Below, one piece after another: positions 1-10,700 of a DNA stretch of 64,000 nucleotides. Positions within the stretch are counted from its first letter, which is position 1. The number at the start of each line of letters is the position of its first letter. A program made the translations under genes and the position numbers. Where the stretch lies: assembly GCA_900312665.1 (NCBI GenBank), contig ONZQ02000003.1, forward strand, positions 702,648 to 766,647. The letters run 5' to 3'. The notes beneath the pieces were generated by a model, which was not told the origin of the DNA, searched no databases, and worked only from the letters and a program-made list of their open reading frames with translations. The DNA is from Cephalotrichum gorgonifer (lineage: Eukaryota; Ascomycota; Sordariomycetes; Microascales; Microascaceae).

Positions 1-2652
1 AGGTGGCTTCGTTGGGGTCTGTCTTCGCTACCGCAACGCGTACATACAGGCTGAAGACTTGCAGTGGCGAGGCATCGACGATAGGGCTCCGGAAGAGCAA
101 AGCGCCAGTTTCGTTTGAAAGCATAGTTTCGGCGAGGTCGAAGACGAAGGAAGGACGGGCGAAGCGCGCATACTACGGCATCGAGATCCATGAGCTAGCC
201 CGGCTGGCAGCCCTAGAGATTAAGCAGCAGAAAGAAGCATCGCAACATACCCGAGACGAACCAATAATCGATACTACACCGGCCCCAAGGGGTGCTTCGG
301 GGAAGAAGTCTAGGAGGGGCATGCTATGGACTGAAAAGTACAGGGCGCGGAAATTTACAGATTTGTGTGGCGATGATGGAACGAACCGCAATGTCCTCCG
401 ATGGATCAAGCGCTGGGATCCAATGGTGTTCCCCGGCTCCTCGAAGCCCAAGCCCAAGCCCAAGCCCGCGGCCCTAAACCCCGGCGATGGGCTACCCGAG
501 GTGGAAAAGCCGCACAGGAAGATCCTACTCCTCACAGGGCCGCCGGGTCTAGGGAAGACCACTCTCGCTCACGTCTGCGCCAGGCAGGCTGGGTATGAAG
601 TCGTCGAGATCAACGCCAGCGATGACAGGAGCAGGAACGTCGTTAACAACCGCATCCGCACCAGTCTCGGCACTGAGAACGTCAAAACCTTGGCGAATGG
701 AACCCAGAAATCCGCACGCCCGGTCTGTGTAATCGTTGATGAGGTTGACGGTGTGACCACCGGGTCAGGGGCCTCAGGTGAAGGCGGCTTCATCAAGGCC
801 CTGGTCGACCTCGTCCTAGTCGATCAGAAGAATGCCAGTTTGGCTGAACGAGGGGGCTCAACTTCCGCGGCTCGAAAGAAGAAAAAGGGAGATGACTTCC
901 GCCAACGGAGACCCCTGATTCTCATCTGCAACGATTTCTATCACCCCTCTCTGCGTCCCTTGCGCCAATCCAACCTCGCCGAAGTCATACATGTCGGTAA
1001 GCCGACTATTGATGCCGTCGTCGGTCGCTTATCGCTAGTCTTCGAGAAAGAAGGCATTCCCTACGAAAAAGATGCTGCGAGGAAGCTCTGCGAAGCGGCG
1101 TGGGGCATGTCAAGTGGAATCGATAAGAAGAAAGGCGCCGAGAGTACCGTGCAAGGTGACCTGAGGGGTGTGATGGTTGTTGGAGAATGGGCCGCTGGGA
1201 GATTCCGGGCCATGTCCGGGACTCCCGACTCTAAACTTACGAGGACTTGGGTTGAGAAGCATGTTATGCAGGACCTAGATAGTGGGGGTGCTGGTGCTAG
1301 AGGGACTGGTCGGGGCGGAGCGAAGGATATCGTGTCTAGGGTATTCCAAGAAGGAGCAGGATTCCCTCGAGAGCCCATGAAGACATCGCAGGACACGAAG
1401 CTCCGCCACGAGCAACCTAAGGAGCAGCTCAGTTTCTCTGAGTTCCACAAACGCAACGGGATGGCAAAGCTTCATGAGATGGTACAGACAAGCGGAGACG
1501 TGGACCGCATCATGTCGGACATCATCTCAGAATATCCCATCCACGACTTCAACGACGACTGCTACCTCACGAAACCCAACGAAGCCTACGACTGGCTCCA
1601 CTTCCTCGACAGTTGCTCGACCAGGTTGTACTCTGGGCAGGAGTGGGAGTTGGCCCCGTACCTGAGCCAACCCGTCCTCGCGTGCCACAGCATATTCGCT
1701 TCTTCCGCGCGCCACCACACTTCAGCGTTTGATGCATGGGGTGTAGAAGAAGGGGTGCCGGGGTCCCGATTCTTCGGGCCCCGCGCCTCTTACAACGCAC
1801 ACGAGGGCGAGAAGCACAACAGGGCGATCCTCCAGGCGATGCAGAGCGAGTTCAGCCCCACGCTCGGGCGCCTGTTCCGCAGCCCTGAGGATCTCGCCAC
1901 GGACTTTATACCGTACCTCACCCGACTCGTCTCTCCGGCCGTGAATCCGGTGCTAGTCGGCGGGGGTAGTGGGGGTAAGTCGGCCAGCGTCCGGAAAGAC
2001 AGCGAGAAGAAGATGCTTGCGAGGGCGGCGGGGGTTATGGCAGACGTCGGGCTCTCGCTACAGAAGGGGGTGCTGGAGGACGATGCCCTGACTAGTCGCG
2101 GAGCTCAATTCGTTTACCGGATGGAGCCGTAAGTTTTATATCCCCGAGGCCTCCAAGATTGGTGCACAGTTCCGTGGCTAACATACGTTTAGGGACCTCG
2201 ACGAGCTTGCTGATTTTGAGACACTCTCCCGGGCTGGTCTCGCGTCGTCGGAGCCGACGCGATACGCCGTCCGGCAAGCCCTAGACCAGGAGCTCCTCAA
2301 GGTCATCGCCGCGAGAGAAGGAGCCGCCAGGCATGCTAGGTTCGAGGCGGGCCATGGGCCAGGGCAGCGCACCGACCCCGCGGCCCCGCGGGCGCTGGCA
2401 GCACCGCCCGTGAACGATAAGGAGAACGATAAGGAGAACGATAAGGAGAACGGAGGAAAGCCGGAGAAGGTTAGGAGGGATTTCTTTGGGCGGGCCCTCA
2501 AGGAGGGTGCATTTTTGAGGGAGAGCGACTCGAACAAGGGCGGGAGTGGAGGGGGAAAGGCCAAAGTGAGGGTCTGGGTCAAGTATCACGAGGGATTGAA
2601 TAATGCGGTTAGGAAACCTATCACGGTGCGGGACTTTATGAAGGTTTTGTAG
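1..2652 (+). CDS. ctf18: Ctf18, alternative RFC-like clamp loader subunit (5' partial)
   Basis: Large subunit of the Ctf18-Dcc1-Ctf8 replication factor C complex, which loads or unloads PCNA in the nucleus and supports sister-chromatid cohesion and the replication checkpoint. Exons are <1..2128 and 2193..2652; the 64-bp intron has GTAAGT, CTAAC and TTTAG. The frame is open from base 3 with no credible ATG, so the N-terminus lies outside the window; 861 residues are visible. A 'LWTEKYRARKFTDL' clamp-loader start is followed by Walker A (GPPGLGKTT), the RFC box 'EINASDDRS' and Walker B (VIVDEVDG). The end, with 'FFGRALKEG' and 'VWVKYHEGLNNAVRKPIT', is the conserved Ctf18 tail that binds Dcc1/Ctf8. 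Exon 2 holds a small repeat giving three KEN motifs (see findings). Convergent with the kinase gene to its right. Family call is firm. Confidence 0.93.
2413..2451 (+). repeat. 12-bp coding tandem repeat (NDKE x3)
   Basis: Three perfect in-frame copies of a 12-bp unit encode Asn-Asp-Lys-Glu, followed by one more Asn codon. They sit in the low-complexity linker just before the conserved C-terminus of Ctf18. Each copy plus the next Asn makes a Lys-Glu-Asn triplet. Confidence 0.95.
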
Positions 2653-3227
2653 GGCGGGACTGAACATCATGTTGGAGAGTTGTAAATGAGAGGAAACGGG
2701 AGCGGGTCATAGAGTTTCAATAAGCGCAGCGTTCACCTGTTTAAGCTTCATGCGATTGCCTTCATCCTCATCTGTTTGGCTATCCTCTAGGCATCGCCAT
2801 CTCCACTTCCCAGACCAAGTATGCAAGTCCCAGAATAGTATTCGACGGGTTCACTACAATACTACAAACTTCCCCATGACTAGACACGATGGGCACTGGA
2901 CAAGGCAATAGAATGGAGTAAGGACCAGTCATGTCAGCATACGCCGTGGTGTGCATTTCCTATTCCCAGTGCAATGGAGTATCTATATAGTGTAGTCGTC
3001 GAAAATGGGTTCCTTTCCTTTGCTCCTCCCAGTGCACACCCACCCAATATCACCCGTCCACCTGTCCAGGGTATTTTTTGCTCAGCAAGTCCAAGATCAT
3101 CCATTCCCCCCATGCGTCGCTCGTAGAAAAGGCTGAAGAAGAAAAAAACCCCGTTCCTCAAAAAAAAACTCCCAGTGCTCCCAAGCCCGTAAGATCCCCC
3201 ACGCAGCCTGTCCCGCAAGCGCTCTCT
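2653..3227. other. Convergent intergenic region, no gene seen
   Basis: 575 bp between the 3' ends of ctf18 and the kinase gene. It should hold both 3' UTRs. A-rich and T-rich runs are present (for example near 3145-3170) but no ORF with recognisable content. Confidence 0.7.
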
Positions 3228-4576
3228 CTATGTGGACAAATCTCTAAAGATCTTCAGGAGGCTCTGTACTCCTTTAAGTGTGTTCATGTCCGGGCCGTCA
3301 AAAGGCTCCCTGCCCGGACCGACCTTCCCGGGCGCCCACTCGGCGTGGGCGAAGTCGATAAGCTTCACCGTGAATATGCTGGGGAGCGAGGGCGCCTGCA
3401 CGTCATCGTCGTCGACAAAGGAATATTTGGCGTCCTCATAGTCTTCGCCGTCCATGACGATCCCGCTGTCGATCCTAATCGTCGCGGGGATCCTCATGTC
3501 GAGCTCGTCGGCCATGTCGCCATTCCACTCGATGACTTCCTCGAACTCCTTCCCCTCGCAATCGGACTCGCGCGCTAGGCTGTCGGCTATCTCGTTGTTC
3601 CGCTCGATGGCCTCCCTGAGCGCCACCTCGTCGCCCTCGTATATGAATAGTACGCTGGAGGAGAACAGCCTCATGCTGTGCGTCAGGAGCGCCGTCTCGA
3701 TCTTCTCGAGCTCCTCTGCGAACCCCTTGCATATGGCCTTCGCCAGCTCTCCGCTTATCCCCGCGGTCTTGTTGAAGACGAAGGCCCGTATCTCGTCGAA
3801 GAAGTTGTCATTGTTGACGGCGACTCGGCCATAATCCCTGTCACAAATCCTGTAGCCTTCCTCACTGAGTTTCGCCGGGTCTTCGCAGCCCTTGTAGACC
3901 CTCATCCCGGCGATGCGGCACCCGAACTTCGCATGTGTAGTCTCAGCGGCGATGGCGTCGAACCGCTGCCGCTTTTCCAACGGGGCATCGGGGGCCCATA
4001 ACCGCACCCCGAGTTTGGCGTCAAGGATGTTAGGCTTTTTGTACCCGTGCGTGAGGTTTTCCAGCACGACGGAGATGTTGGTCTTAATCCTCCTGTCTCT
4101 GTTTGGTATCCAGGTCACACCCTCCTTCACTTCCGGGGTGGGGGAGACGGAGGGTTCCTCAGTGGACTCGGGGTCCGTGGTGGTAGTAGTGGGAGCTGCG
4201 TTAGCAGCGGCATGGGCGGTATCCGTCGTGGAGGGCTCCCCAATGGACCCAGGAACCACGGGGGTAACCGCGGCTACGTCACCAACAGCAGGATCGATAT
4301 CCGCGGGGTCGGTTAGGTCGAGGGTTCCAATATAAAGAGGCATGATCTCGAAGAACTTCGGGTACTTGTGCCTCGCCGACTCGTAAAAGTCTATCTCCGT
4401 CTGTTTACAAGGTTTGAAGAACAGCTCGCCCTCCACATCAGCCATGGTGCCGGCACTACGAGAGTCATGAGTACCATGTCCACGCAAGACATCAGAGGTG
4501 AGATTTTGACTTACTGCCCAGCGACCGCATGTCCGTAGTCGACCAGCTGATCCCGATTTGGGAGTTCCCTCTGCAT
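3228..4576 (-). CDS. Inositol polyphosphate multikinase (Arg82/Ipk2 family)
   Basis: Phosphorylates inositol trisphosphate and tetrakisphosphate on the way to IP5/IP6 and pyrophosphates; the yeast member also acts with the ArgR-Mcm1 transcription complex. Exons on the minus strand are 4576..4515 and 4455..3228, joined across a 59-bp intron; the product is 429 aa. The 62-nt first exon ends so that the junction reads 'DYGHAVAGHAGTM', matching the conserved N-terminus of fungal homologues, which fixes this start over the later in-frame Met codons. Diagnostic motifs are PxxxDxKxG (PNILDAKLG) and, near the end, 'KLIDFAHAEW' with the DF metal/ATP-binding pair. A Thr/Pro/Ala-rich insert of about 60 residues interrupts the N-lobe. 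Arg82-type multikinase is favoured over IP6 kinase by overall resemblance, but substrate range cannot be read from sequence. Confidence 0.88.
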
Positions 4577-4685
4577 TGCACCAGGGGGGAGGGGGGTTGA
4601 CTTTGGAACCGTTCGAACACGATGGTAGATGTGTATCGGCAGAGAGTGGTGGCTCAAGGTGTTGTTGTGAGAGAGGTGTTGGACG

Positions 4686-4706
4686 TATGAAATATGAAAT
4701 ATGAAA
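4686..4706. repeat. Heptanucleotide tandem repeat (TATGAAA x3)
   Basis: Three perfect copies, 110 bp upstream of the kinase start codon and thus probably in its promoter or 5' leader. Followed by a (GTCT)-like stretch. Confidence 0.85.
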
Positions 4707-5992
4707 TATATCTTTGGCGTGCGTGTCCGTGAGTCTGTCTGTCCGTCTGTGTATGAGGAGGGGGGAAAGAGGGGGTTGCTACCGCTTAGGAAGCAATATC
4801 TGATCCAGGCGCATAGGGATGTGGGTAGGCAAGTTGGGCTTTATGGCGAAAGGTTGAGAGGTGAGAGGGTCAGGCGAATAGACGACGTGAGAGTGAGAGC
4901 GTCGTGGTATTTAATGACATTAAGGAGTGATGTGTCGCCAAACAGGGAAAATGAAGGGGTGGGGCGACGGAATATTTAAGGACAGCCAAGGACAGGGAAT
5001 TCTGTGAGGAGTGGTCAAGGGCGATTCCATAGGACGGAGGAGAACAAAGAAGATAAACGGAGACAAGACTCATCCCATGACGCGCGCCGGTTTGCATCTC
5101 TTGGTCCTTTCAAAAAAATGGCCCTTGCACGACCAACCAGCCTAGAAATTTGTTTGGGATGGCCGGATGGGGGCAGTAAAGCTTGGCAAGTCAGCAGGCG
5201 GGCTGGGCCTTAAGCCGTCATTCCCGACCTCAGTGGTAGCATAGAGAGGTCGTACTAGTACTTGCGCGGTAGTGATACCCCACAAACCTGGAAACCTGGA
5301 AACCTGGGTTCCTCGCGAGTAAGTACGGAGAAACTCATATCCATGATCTCGCCACCAGGTACGGATACCTCCACGCGAGCGTCACTGCTTGTACAAGTAC
5401 CTGCCTACTTCGTTGGGTACACCTCATACCTAGGTTCTCTGCCCCTCTTTAGGTCATCACCTATTATCCAATCCACCGGCGGATCTAACACAGCTGGGAG
5501 GAACAATAATGCGCAATATTAATAGGGGGTGGGAAGGGCTTTGCGGGCAAGTAGAAAAAAGGTGAGAGAGACGAGGAAAACCCCTCATAGGCTACACTAC
5601 AGACCCAAGCCACGGCCTCCAGTGCGCGGCCAATCAACCAACCCTGAAGAGGCCCAGAGCGGCCCGACAAACCCCACGACAGCCCAGTGAAACGGAGCGG
5701 GAAGCAGCGCAGCGGCCGACCCAGCCACCACCAGCAGCGACGATAACGTGGCGTACTCGTTTACTGTTGCGGAGCCGCCTGCATTAGCCAGATAAAGAAA
5801 GCAGCTCTCATATTTTATTATGCCCTTCCTCGTCCTTCGGCTCCACATTCCACTGCCTAATGCTACATGTATGCACCACGTCCCATCCCGCGATGCAACG
5901 CACACGCAACACCCACATCACACTTGGCATCCCGTCCTGCTTTACTGTTGATTTCACCTCTGAGCCACCAGGGGCTTGGGGCCCTTGCTTCT

Positions 5993-6006
5993 CCCCCCCC
6001 CCCCCC
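5993..6006. repeat. Poly-C tract (14 C)
   Basis: Uninterrupted run of 14 cytosines in the kinase/arb1 intergenic region. It is G14 on the minus strand; length in such tracts is prone to assembly error. Confidence 0.9.
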
Positions 6007-7318
6007 GTTGTCATGGACGCGGGGGCGCGAGGCGAAGCGTGCGCTACAAGGGTTACACGTTACACGAATACCATAGCAAGCGGCGGTCTTCGGAACACCG
6101 AAGTGATGACAAGAAACGACAATGACGACAGTTGAACCACTCGTAGCCCAACAAAAATGGCACAAACAGGGACATCATTCTTTCGATCGGCAATTCCCGC
6201 CTTGTCCGCTCAAGACTTGACCAGCCCCTGATCTAGTTTGTTATAATATTATGATGTGGAGTCGGATAGGTCTGCTCGCTTGGCACCTCCTCCCGAGCTC
6301 ACTCTCATGGGAGCCCCCATCATCTAAGTATCTGTACCTGTACGAGCAGCTAAATTAACACCTGGCAAGGGATCGGATCAGCTTACGAGTACCCCCCCGC
6401 CTCATCCCCTTCAGCTGTAACAGGCAAGGTTAGGCTACCATTGGGCGGATGTGGGGAAATATCTCGGGTGAGTGGGGGCCAAGACCCTCCTGGTTACTTT
6501 GGCTCGTAGGTCCGGTCCTTTAATATTCATCGCTTGGATCCGTGGAGGTTTCGTTTCAATGACCCTGGCCTTTCACCTATATCACATATCAAGGTCTACT
6601 TCTATCCCGCCGGCGTGTTTGCCTTTGAATCGAAATGATATCCGACCCGGAAGCTCGAAGCCGAGAAACCACCGCCCTTAGTACTTCTTACAAGATGTCC
6701 CAGATGATTGTCTCGTCATGCACAGAGCCATACGGCACGGAACGCCTATCCAACATATGTATCCCGTCACGGGCGGAGCGTGCAAGTAGACTCGTTTATT
6801 TCCCTATTTACGGGGAGAAAAGGGGGTGGGGGGGTGGCTGCTACGGTGCTTGCGTCCTAAATGCGGGTTGTGACTGCTCTCTTCGTTTGCTACGTTGACT
6901 TCTTTTGCTCATAGTGCGCAGCAGCTGCTAAATAGGTAGGCACTTCTATATCAAGAAGATCCGGGGAGATAACCTTCGCTCAGTGCCTTAAGCAACATCG
7001 GCTCCTTCCGTTCTATATGTACTCTAGGGAAGACAAGTCAAGTTCAAGTCCTTGATTGAATTCAGGACATGGTCAGCTCTACTCGTCCATGTGTATACGT
7101 ATGTGAATGTAGCTAATAATTCATTCACGTCGGTACGTCTCTGTGGGGAGGGAAGGTGCGGCTCGTCCATACTCCAACTTCCGTAACGACATCACGATTC
7201 CCAATTCCTATCCCTCCTAGTCCTCCTCTTTTGTTCTTCCTCCCCCAAACTGAACTCGACACAGCTGTGTTTACGGTTGCACTTCTCCTTCAAGCCCACC
7301 CACTCATCGTTTGTCAAG

Positions 7319-9037
7319 ATGTCATCGATAGCAGAAGACCTGTCTCACGGTCCTGCATCTCTGGCTGCACAGCCTTCGCAGGAATATGAGATGGCCCCAA
7401 TCACGGAGTCAGTGTTCACCGCCGATTCTAATGGTAGCCTAGGTGCTCCACAGGAGCCCCAGAGCGGGTTGCATAGTTCCACCATCGATATGGCGAAGCA
7501 CGACGCCCCTGAGGCGGAGCCCGAGGCGAATCCTAATGCAGCCACCGGCGAGAAGAAGAAGAAGCGTAAGAAACGTAACAAGGCTACTAGTATGCCCAAG
7601 AACCGTGGCACCGGATTTGAAGGTGCGAGATATCTTCCCTAAAGGTACCTTTCGCTAGTGTCTGATATCTTAACGTGTTATCCGAGGTCAGAATTCTACG
7701 CGGACCCTCCCATAACTCCGGAGGAAGCGGCGGAGGAGCTAGCGATTTACTCTCCGTAAGTCCAACTTGACCTGCAGCCAGAAAGCCGTCCGGAGCAGAG
7801 GAAGCTGACAGATTTCTCAGGCTTCGATCCTTTTCTGAGTATAGACCCCCATTCCCCGTGTCGAACGATTGCATATTCGGTGACTGACAAGAGTGGCAGC
7901 CGAATCGAAGAATGCATCAACCGCTTTCGAGGCCGCCGTCGCCTCCAGGGTGACCTGGTCCGCTACTTCGATGAGTACCTCTTCCTCGGTGGGATCGACT
8001 CCCACCAGCGCGACTTCCAGGGCGTCGACCCGAAAGAGTACGCCGCAGCCACTGCCGAGGAGAAGCGCCAGCTTGCAAATGTCTACGGCATCCACGGTGC
8101 GGGCGACAACCCCAAGTTCTACAATCCCGCTCAGCCGGAGAACTGGTCTGTCAACTTCTCCGCCGTCGTCTCCGGCTACCTCTCCGAGGGTGTTCGCCGC
8201 GTTGCATGGCACAAGGACAATGCCGAGGCCGAGACGCCGCGCGCCATCGGGGTCGTCGAAAATTTCCTCCGGTATATACTGCAGCACGACGTCTGTAACG
8301 AGTATAAGGACGACATCACCAACGCCCTGGAGCTCTGTGAGCGCGGCAGGGAGGAGCTTCCGCTGACACTCAAGGCGTCCGGAAGGATCCCGTGTGAGTT
8401 TAACGCGGCGGCGGCGAAGATCTTCGAGGGCGGGAGGGAGTTCGAGTTCAACCCCAAGCAGGAGCTCAAGGAGGAGATGACGGAGGTGGAGGAGGTTTTT
8501 GTCTATAGCCTTGTCTTCTTCGGACCTAGGGAGGTGTACGACCAACTAAAGTCGCTCCGCGTCGTCCGTATCGTGAACAAGGAGCCATGCTCCCTCAAAA
8601 TCCTCTCTATCACCCTACCTAGTGAGAGAGAAATCAGGATGAGCCATCTTTACCGCGGGTGCCGTGGCGGCGTAGGTGGAGTCAACTGCGGTGTCATCCG
8701 CTTCAAGCACGTCCTCGTTCGCGACGACCTCTGCCGCGGCAACGTCGAGCAGGTCGTCCCCGACCGAATCGAGGAGCTCATCGTCGAGGAAAGGCTCCTG
8801 GAGCTGCTGCGGCCCGGGTTTATCATCCGCGTCACCCTCGCCGAGCTCAATATCGGACTAAAAATCATGACGAATCTGCCCGAGATCCTACCCAGCTTTT
8901 ACTGTTTCCTCCCGCAGATCATGATGCGATACTACAAGGCTCCCTGCCCTAACCCACGACCGGCCCCTTCAGCTTTGGGACCTGTGGACAGGGACGGGGA
9001 AGGCGTTTCAGGGAAGGACGAGGACGTCGAGGAGTGA
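7319..9037 (+). CDS. arb1: Arb1-like subunit of the Argonaute siRNA chaperone (ARC) complex
   Basis: In fission yeast Arb1, with Arb2, holds Ago1 carrying duplex siRNA and is required for RNAi-driven H3K9 methylation; a similar nuclear role is inferred here. Exons are 7319..7622, 7692..7755, 7821..7838 and 7900..9037, giving 507 aa. Exon 3 is an 18-nt micro-exon, and splicing rebuilds 'RGTGFEEFYADPPITPEEA' and then 'YSPLRSFSDRIEECINRF', the hallmark start of Arb1 proteins. Before it lies a Lys/Arg cluster (GEKKKKRKKRNK) that could be a nuclear signal. The C-terminus ('LPSFYCFLPQIMMRYYK') also fits the family. Start chosen at the first ATG of the frame. The call rests on remembered family features, so the chaperone role is inference. 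Confidence 0.75.
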
Positions 9038-9554
9038 GGCCCACGATACTTCTCCTTTCTTCCACTTCCTTTTATTTTGTTTCTTTCGGTTTCGGGTCAT
9101 CAAAGGGATTGAATTTGGAGGGGAGTAATTAATGAGTTACGAAATTAGGTTCAGGTATGGCTCATTGTGCCTGCACTTTCCTGCGATGGTCAAAAGCCAA
9201 TAAAGTTTATTGAACATGGTCTCTCTGCGACGAAAAAGAAGAAAACGCCATCCGTGACCGAACAGCAGAACAGGCAAGCAGTGTATCGTAGTATCGTCAA
9301 ACCCAACCCCATCCCACGCCTCCCCGTAAAGAGTACTATGACTACGGCCTAAACCCAGCTCTGGACGAAGACATGGTCCTTCCGCCCCGAGGCCTGGTAG
9401 ACGGCCGTGTTCAGGCCTCTCCACGCCTGTGATACGGCCACATCCAGGTAAGAAAACCAATGCCCATAATTCCAGTTCCAAAAACGCCCTTCCAAGAAAA
9501 TCTTCGTTCCATCAGAGTTGTACAGCTCACCGTTACCTTCAGCAGCGCCTAAAC
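9038..9554. other. Convergent intergenic region, no gene seen
   Basis: 517 bp between the arb1 and PMP3-family stop codons, holding the two 3' UTRs. Minus-strand open frames run through it but show no family features and look like read-through of the PMP3 gene's 3' side. Confidence 0.65.
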
Positions 9555-10099
9555 TCATGCGTTCTGGATCTTGTGGTCTCCAGACACGACCTCCGCGTAG
9601 CTAGGCGGGCAGGCCTGGCTCGACCCCGCCTGGGCCTCGCTCCCGCCCTGGGAGGTGGTCCCGTAGGAGATGTTGTGCTGCTGCGGGTGACGCTGCGGTG
9701 GAGGGGAAGGGCGGGGGCTGTCGCTGATCACCACGTAGGTGACGCGGCGGCCTTGCTCATGGTCTAGGGGCTCGTATTCGAAGGACTCGGGATATTTTGC
9801 GATGATGTACCAGGCGTGGAGGAGGCCCGGGATCTGTTTTGGAGCTTGTCAGTACAACGCCGTGGGTTAGGGCGGGCGAGGGGGACGGGTTCACTGCGTA
9901 CGTAGCCAAGGAGGAAGAGGAGGAAGTTGAGGAGGGACTCAGTGGAGCATATGCCGCACTTCACCCACACTGTGATAGGTTAGCATCGTGCGGAGTGATA
10001 CTCGCCAGACCTTCGGGGTAGGAGGGGCTGGGGCTGTTTACCTGGGAGGGGAGGGAATAGGATGGCTAGCACGCCCAGGAAGATGTCGGGGGAGCACAT
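9555..10099 (-). CDS. PMP3-family plasma membrane proteolipid with a long C-terminal tail
   Basis: PMP3/RCI2 proteins are tiny two-helix plasma-membrane proteins that affect membrane potential and salt tolerance. Minus-strand exons are 10099..10042, 9969..9902 and 9833..9555, giving 134 aa. Splicing yields 'MCSPDIFLGVLAILFPPLP', then 'VWVKCGICSTESLLNFLLF', then 'GYIPGLLHAWYI', the continuous PMP3 signature of two membrane helices joined by a short Cys-containing loop. The usual length is about 55 aa, so some 75 residues form an extra polar, Pro/Gln/Ser-rich tail, presumably cytosolic, with a PPSY motif near its end (residues 118-121). Both introns interrupt the membrane region. The first ATG is the family start. 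Divergent from clp1 (601 bp apart). Confidence 0.92.
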
Positions 10100-10700
10100 T
10101 GTGGTCGTTAGGTTATAGAAATTGTTCTAGGAAATGTCCTTATGATTGCTGGACTTTGCTGGTCGGTTCTTCGGTGAGGGTGGTAATTTGGGGGGGAAGG
10201 AGATGGGGATGTCGCTGTGGAGGGGACGGCGGGTTGGCGGCGGCGATGACGACGACGTGAGACAGGGTGGGACGACTGACTGGGTGGCGCGCAACCGGGC
10301 GGGTGGGTCGCCATTTAGGCAGGTGTTTAAGACAGGGAAGAGGAGTATTAGTGATATTCTATTAAACAGATTATAAGATGACTTCTCCGATACGTACAAA
10401 CACAGCTGCCGCCAGCTGTATTGAGCACAAGCTTCACTGGACCACCACATCAAATGAATCCATGAAGAATCGCGGGAGACGACTCATGGGCTGGGGAGCT
10501 TCTTATCACCGCCAAAAAGGGGGGAAAATCTCATTCAAAATACGAGAAATATATACCTCTCCCTTCAATGTGAAAAACACTCCCTTAAATATAAACTGAA
10601 AACACCTCATGCTGTTGTGAGCGGCCTCTCACGATCCCTCATCCTCCGTCACTAAACCCATCACATCCAAAGCGACTGCGGACCAGCTCCATATCCCGCG
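10100..10700. other. Shared upstream region of the PMP3-family gene and clp1
   Basis: 601 bp between divergent start codons, so both promoters must lie here. No coding sequence seen. The PMP3-proximal half is G-rich on the plus strand and the clp1-proximal half is more A/T-rich; no clear TATA box was assigned. Confidence 0.6.

Larger units (their letters stand above)
4577..7318. other. Divergent intergenic region, 2.7 kb, no gene recognised
   Basis: Lies between the divergent kinase and arb1 genes and should contain both promoters and 5' leaders. I see only short, unrelated open frames. Notable sequence: a 7-bp tandem repeat at 4686-4706, a run of 14 C at 5993-6006, and several short purine/pyrimidine tracts. 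No tRNA or repeat element was recognised. Confidence 0.6.

Noticed and set aside
9349..9558. Minus-strand frame after the PMP3-family stop codon
   Set aside because: Falls in the 3' UTR; the PMP3 frame has its own stop and this peptide shows no motif.
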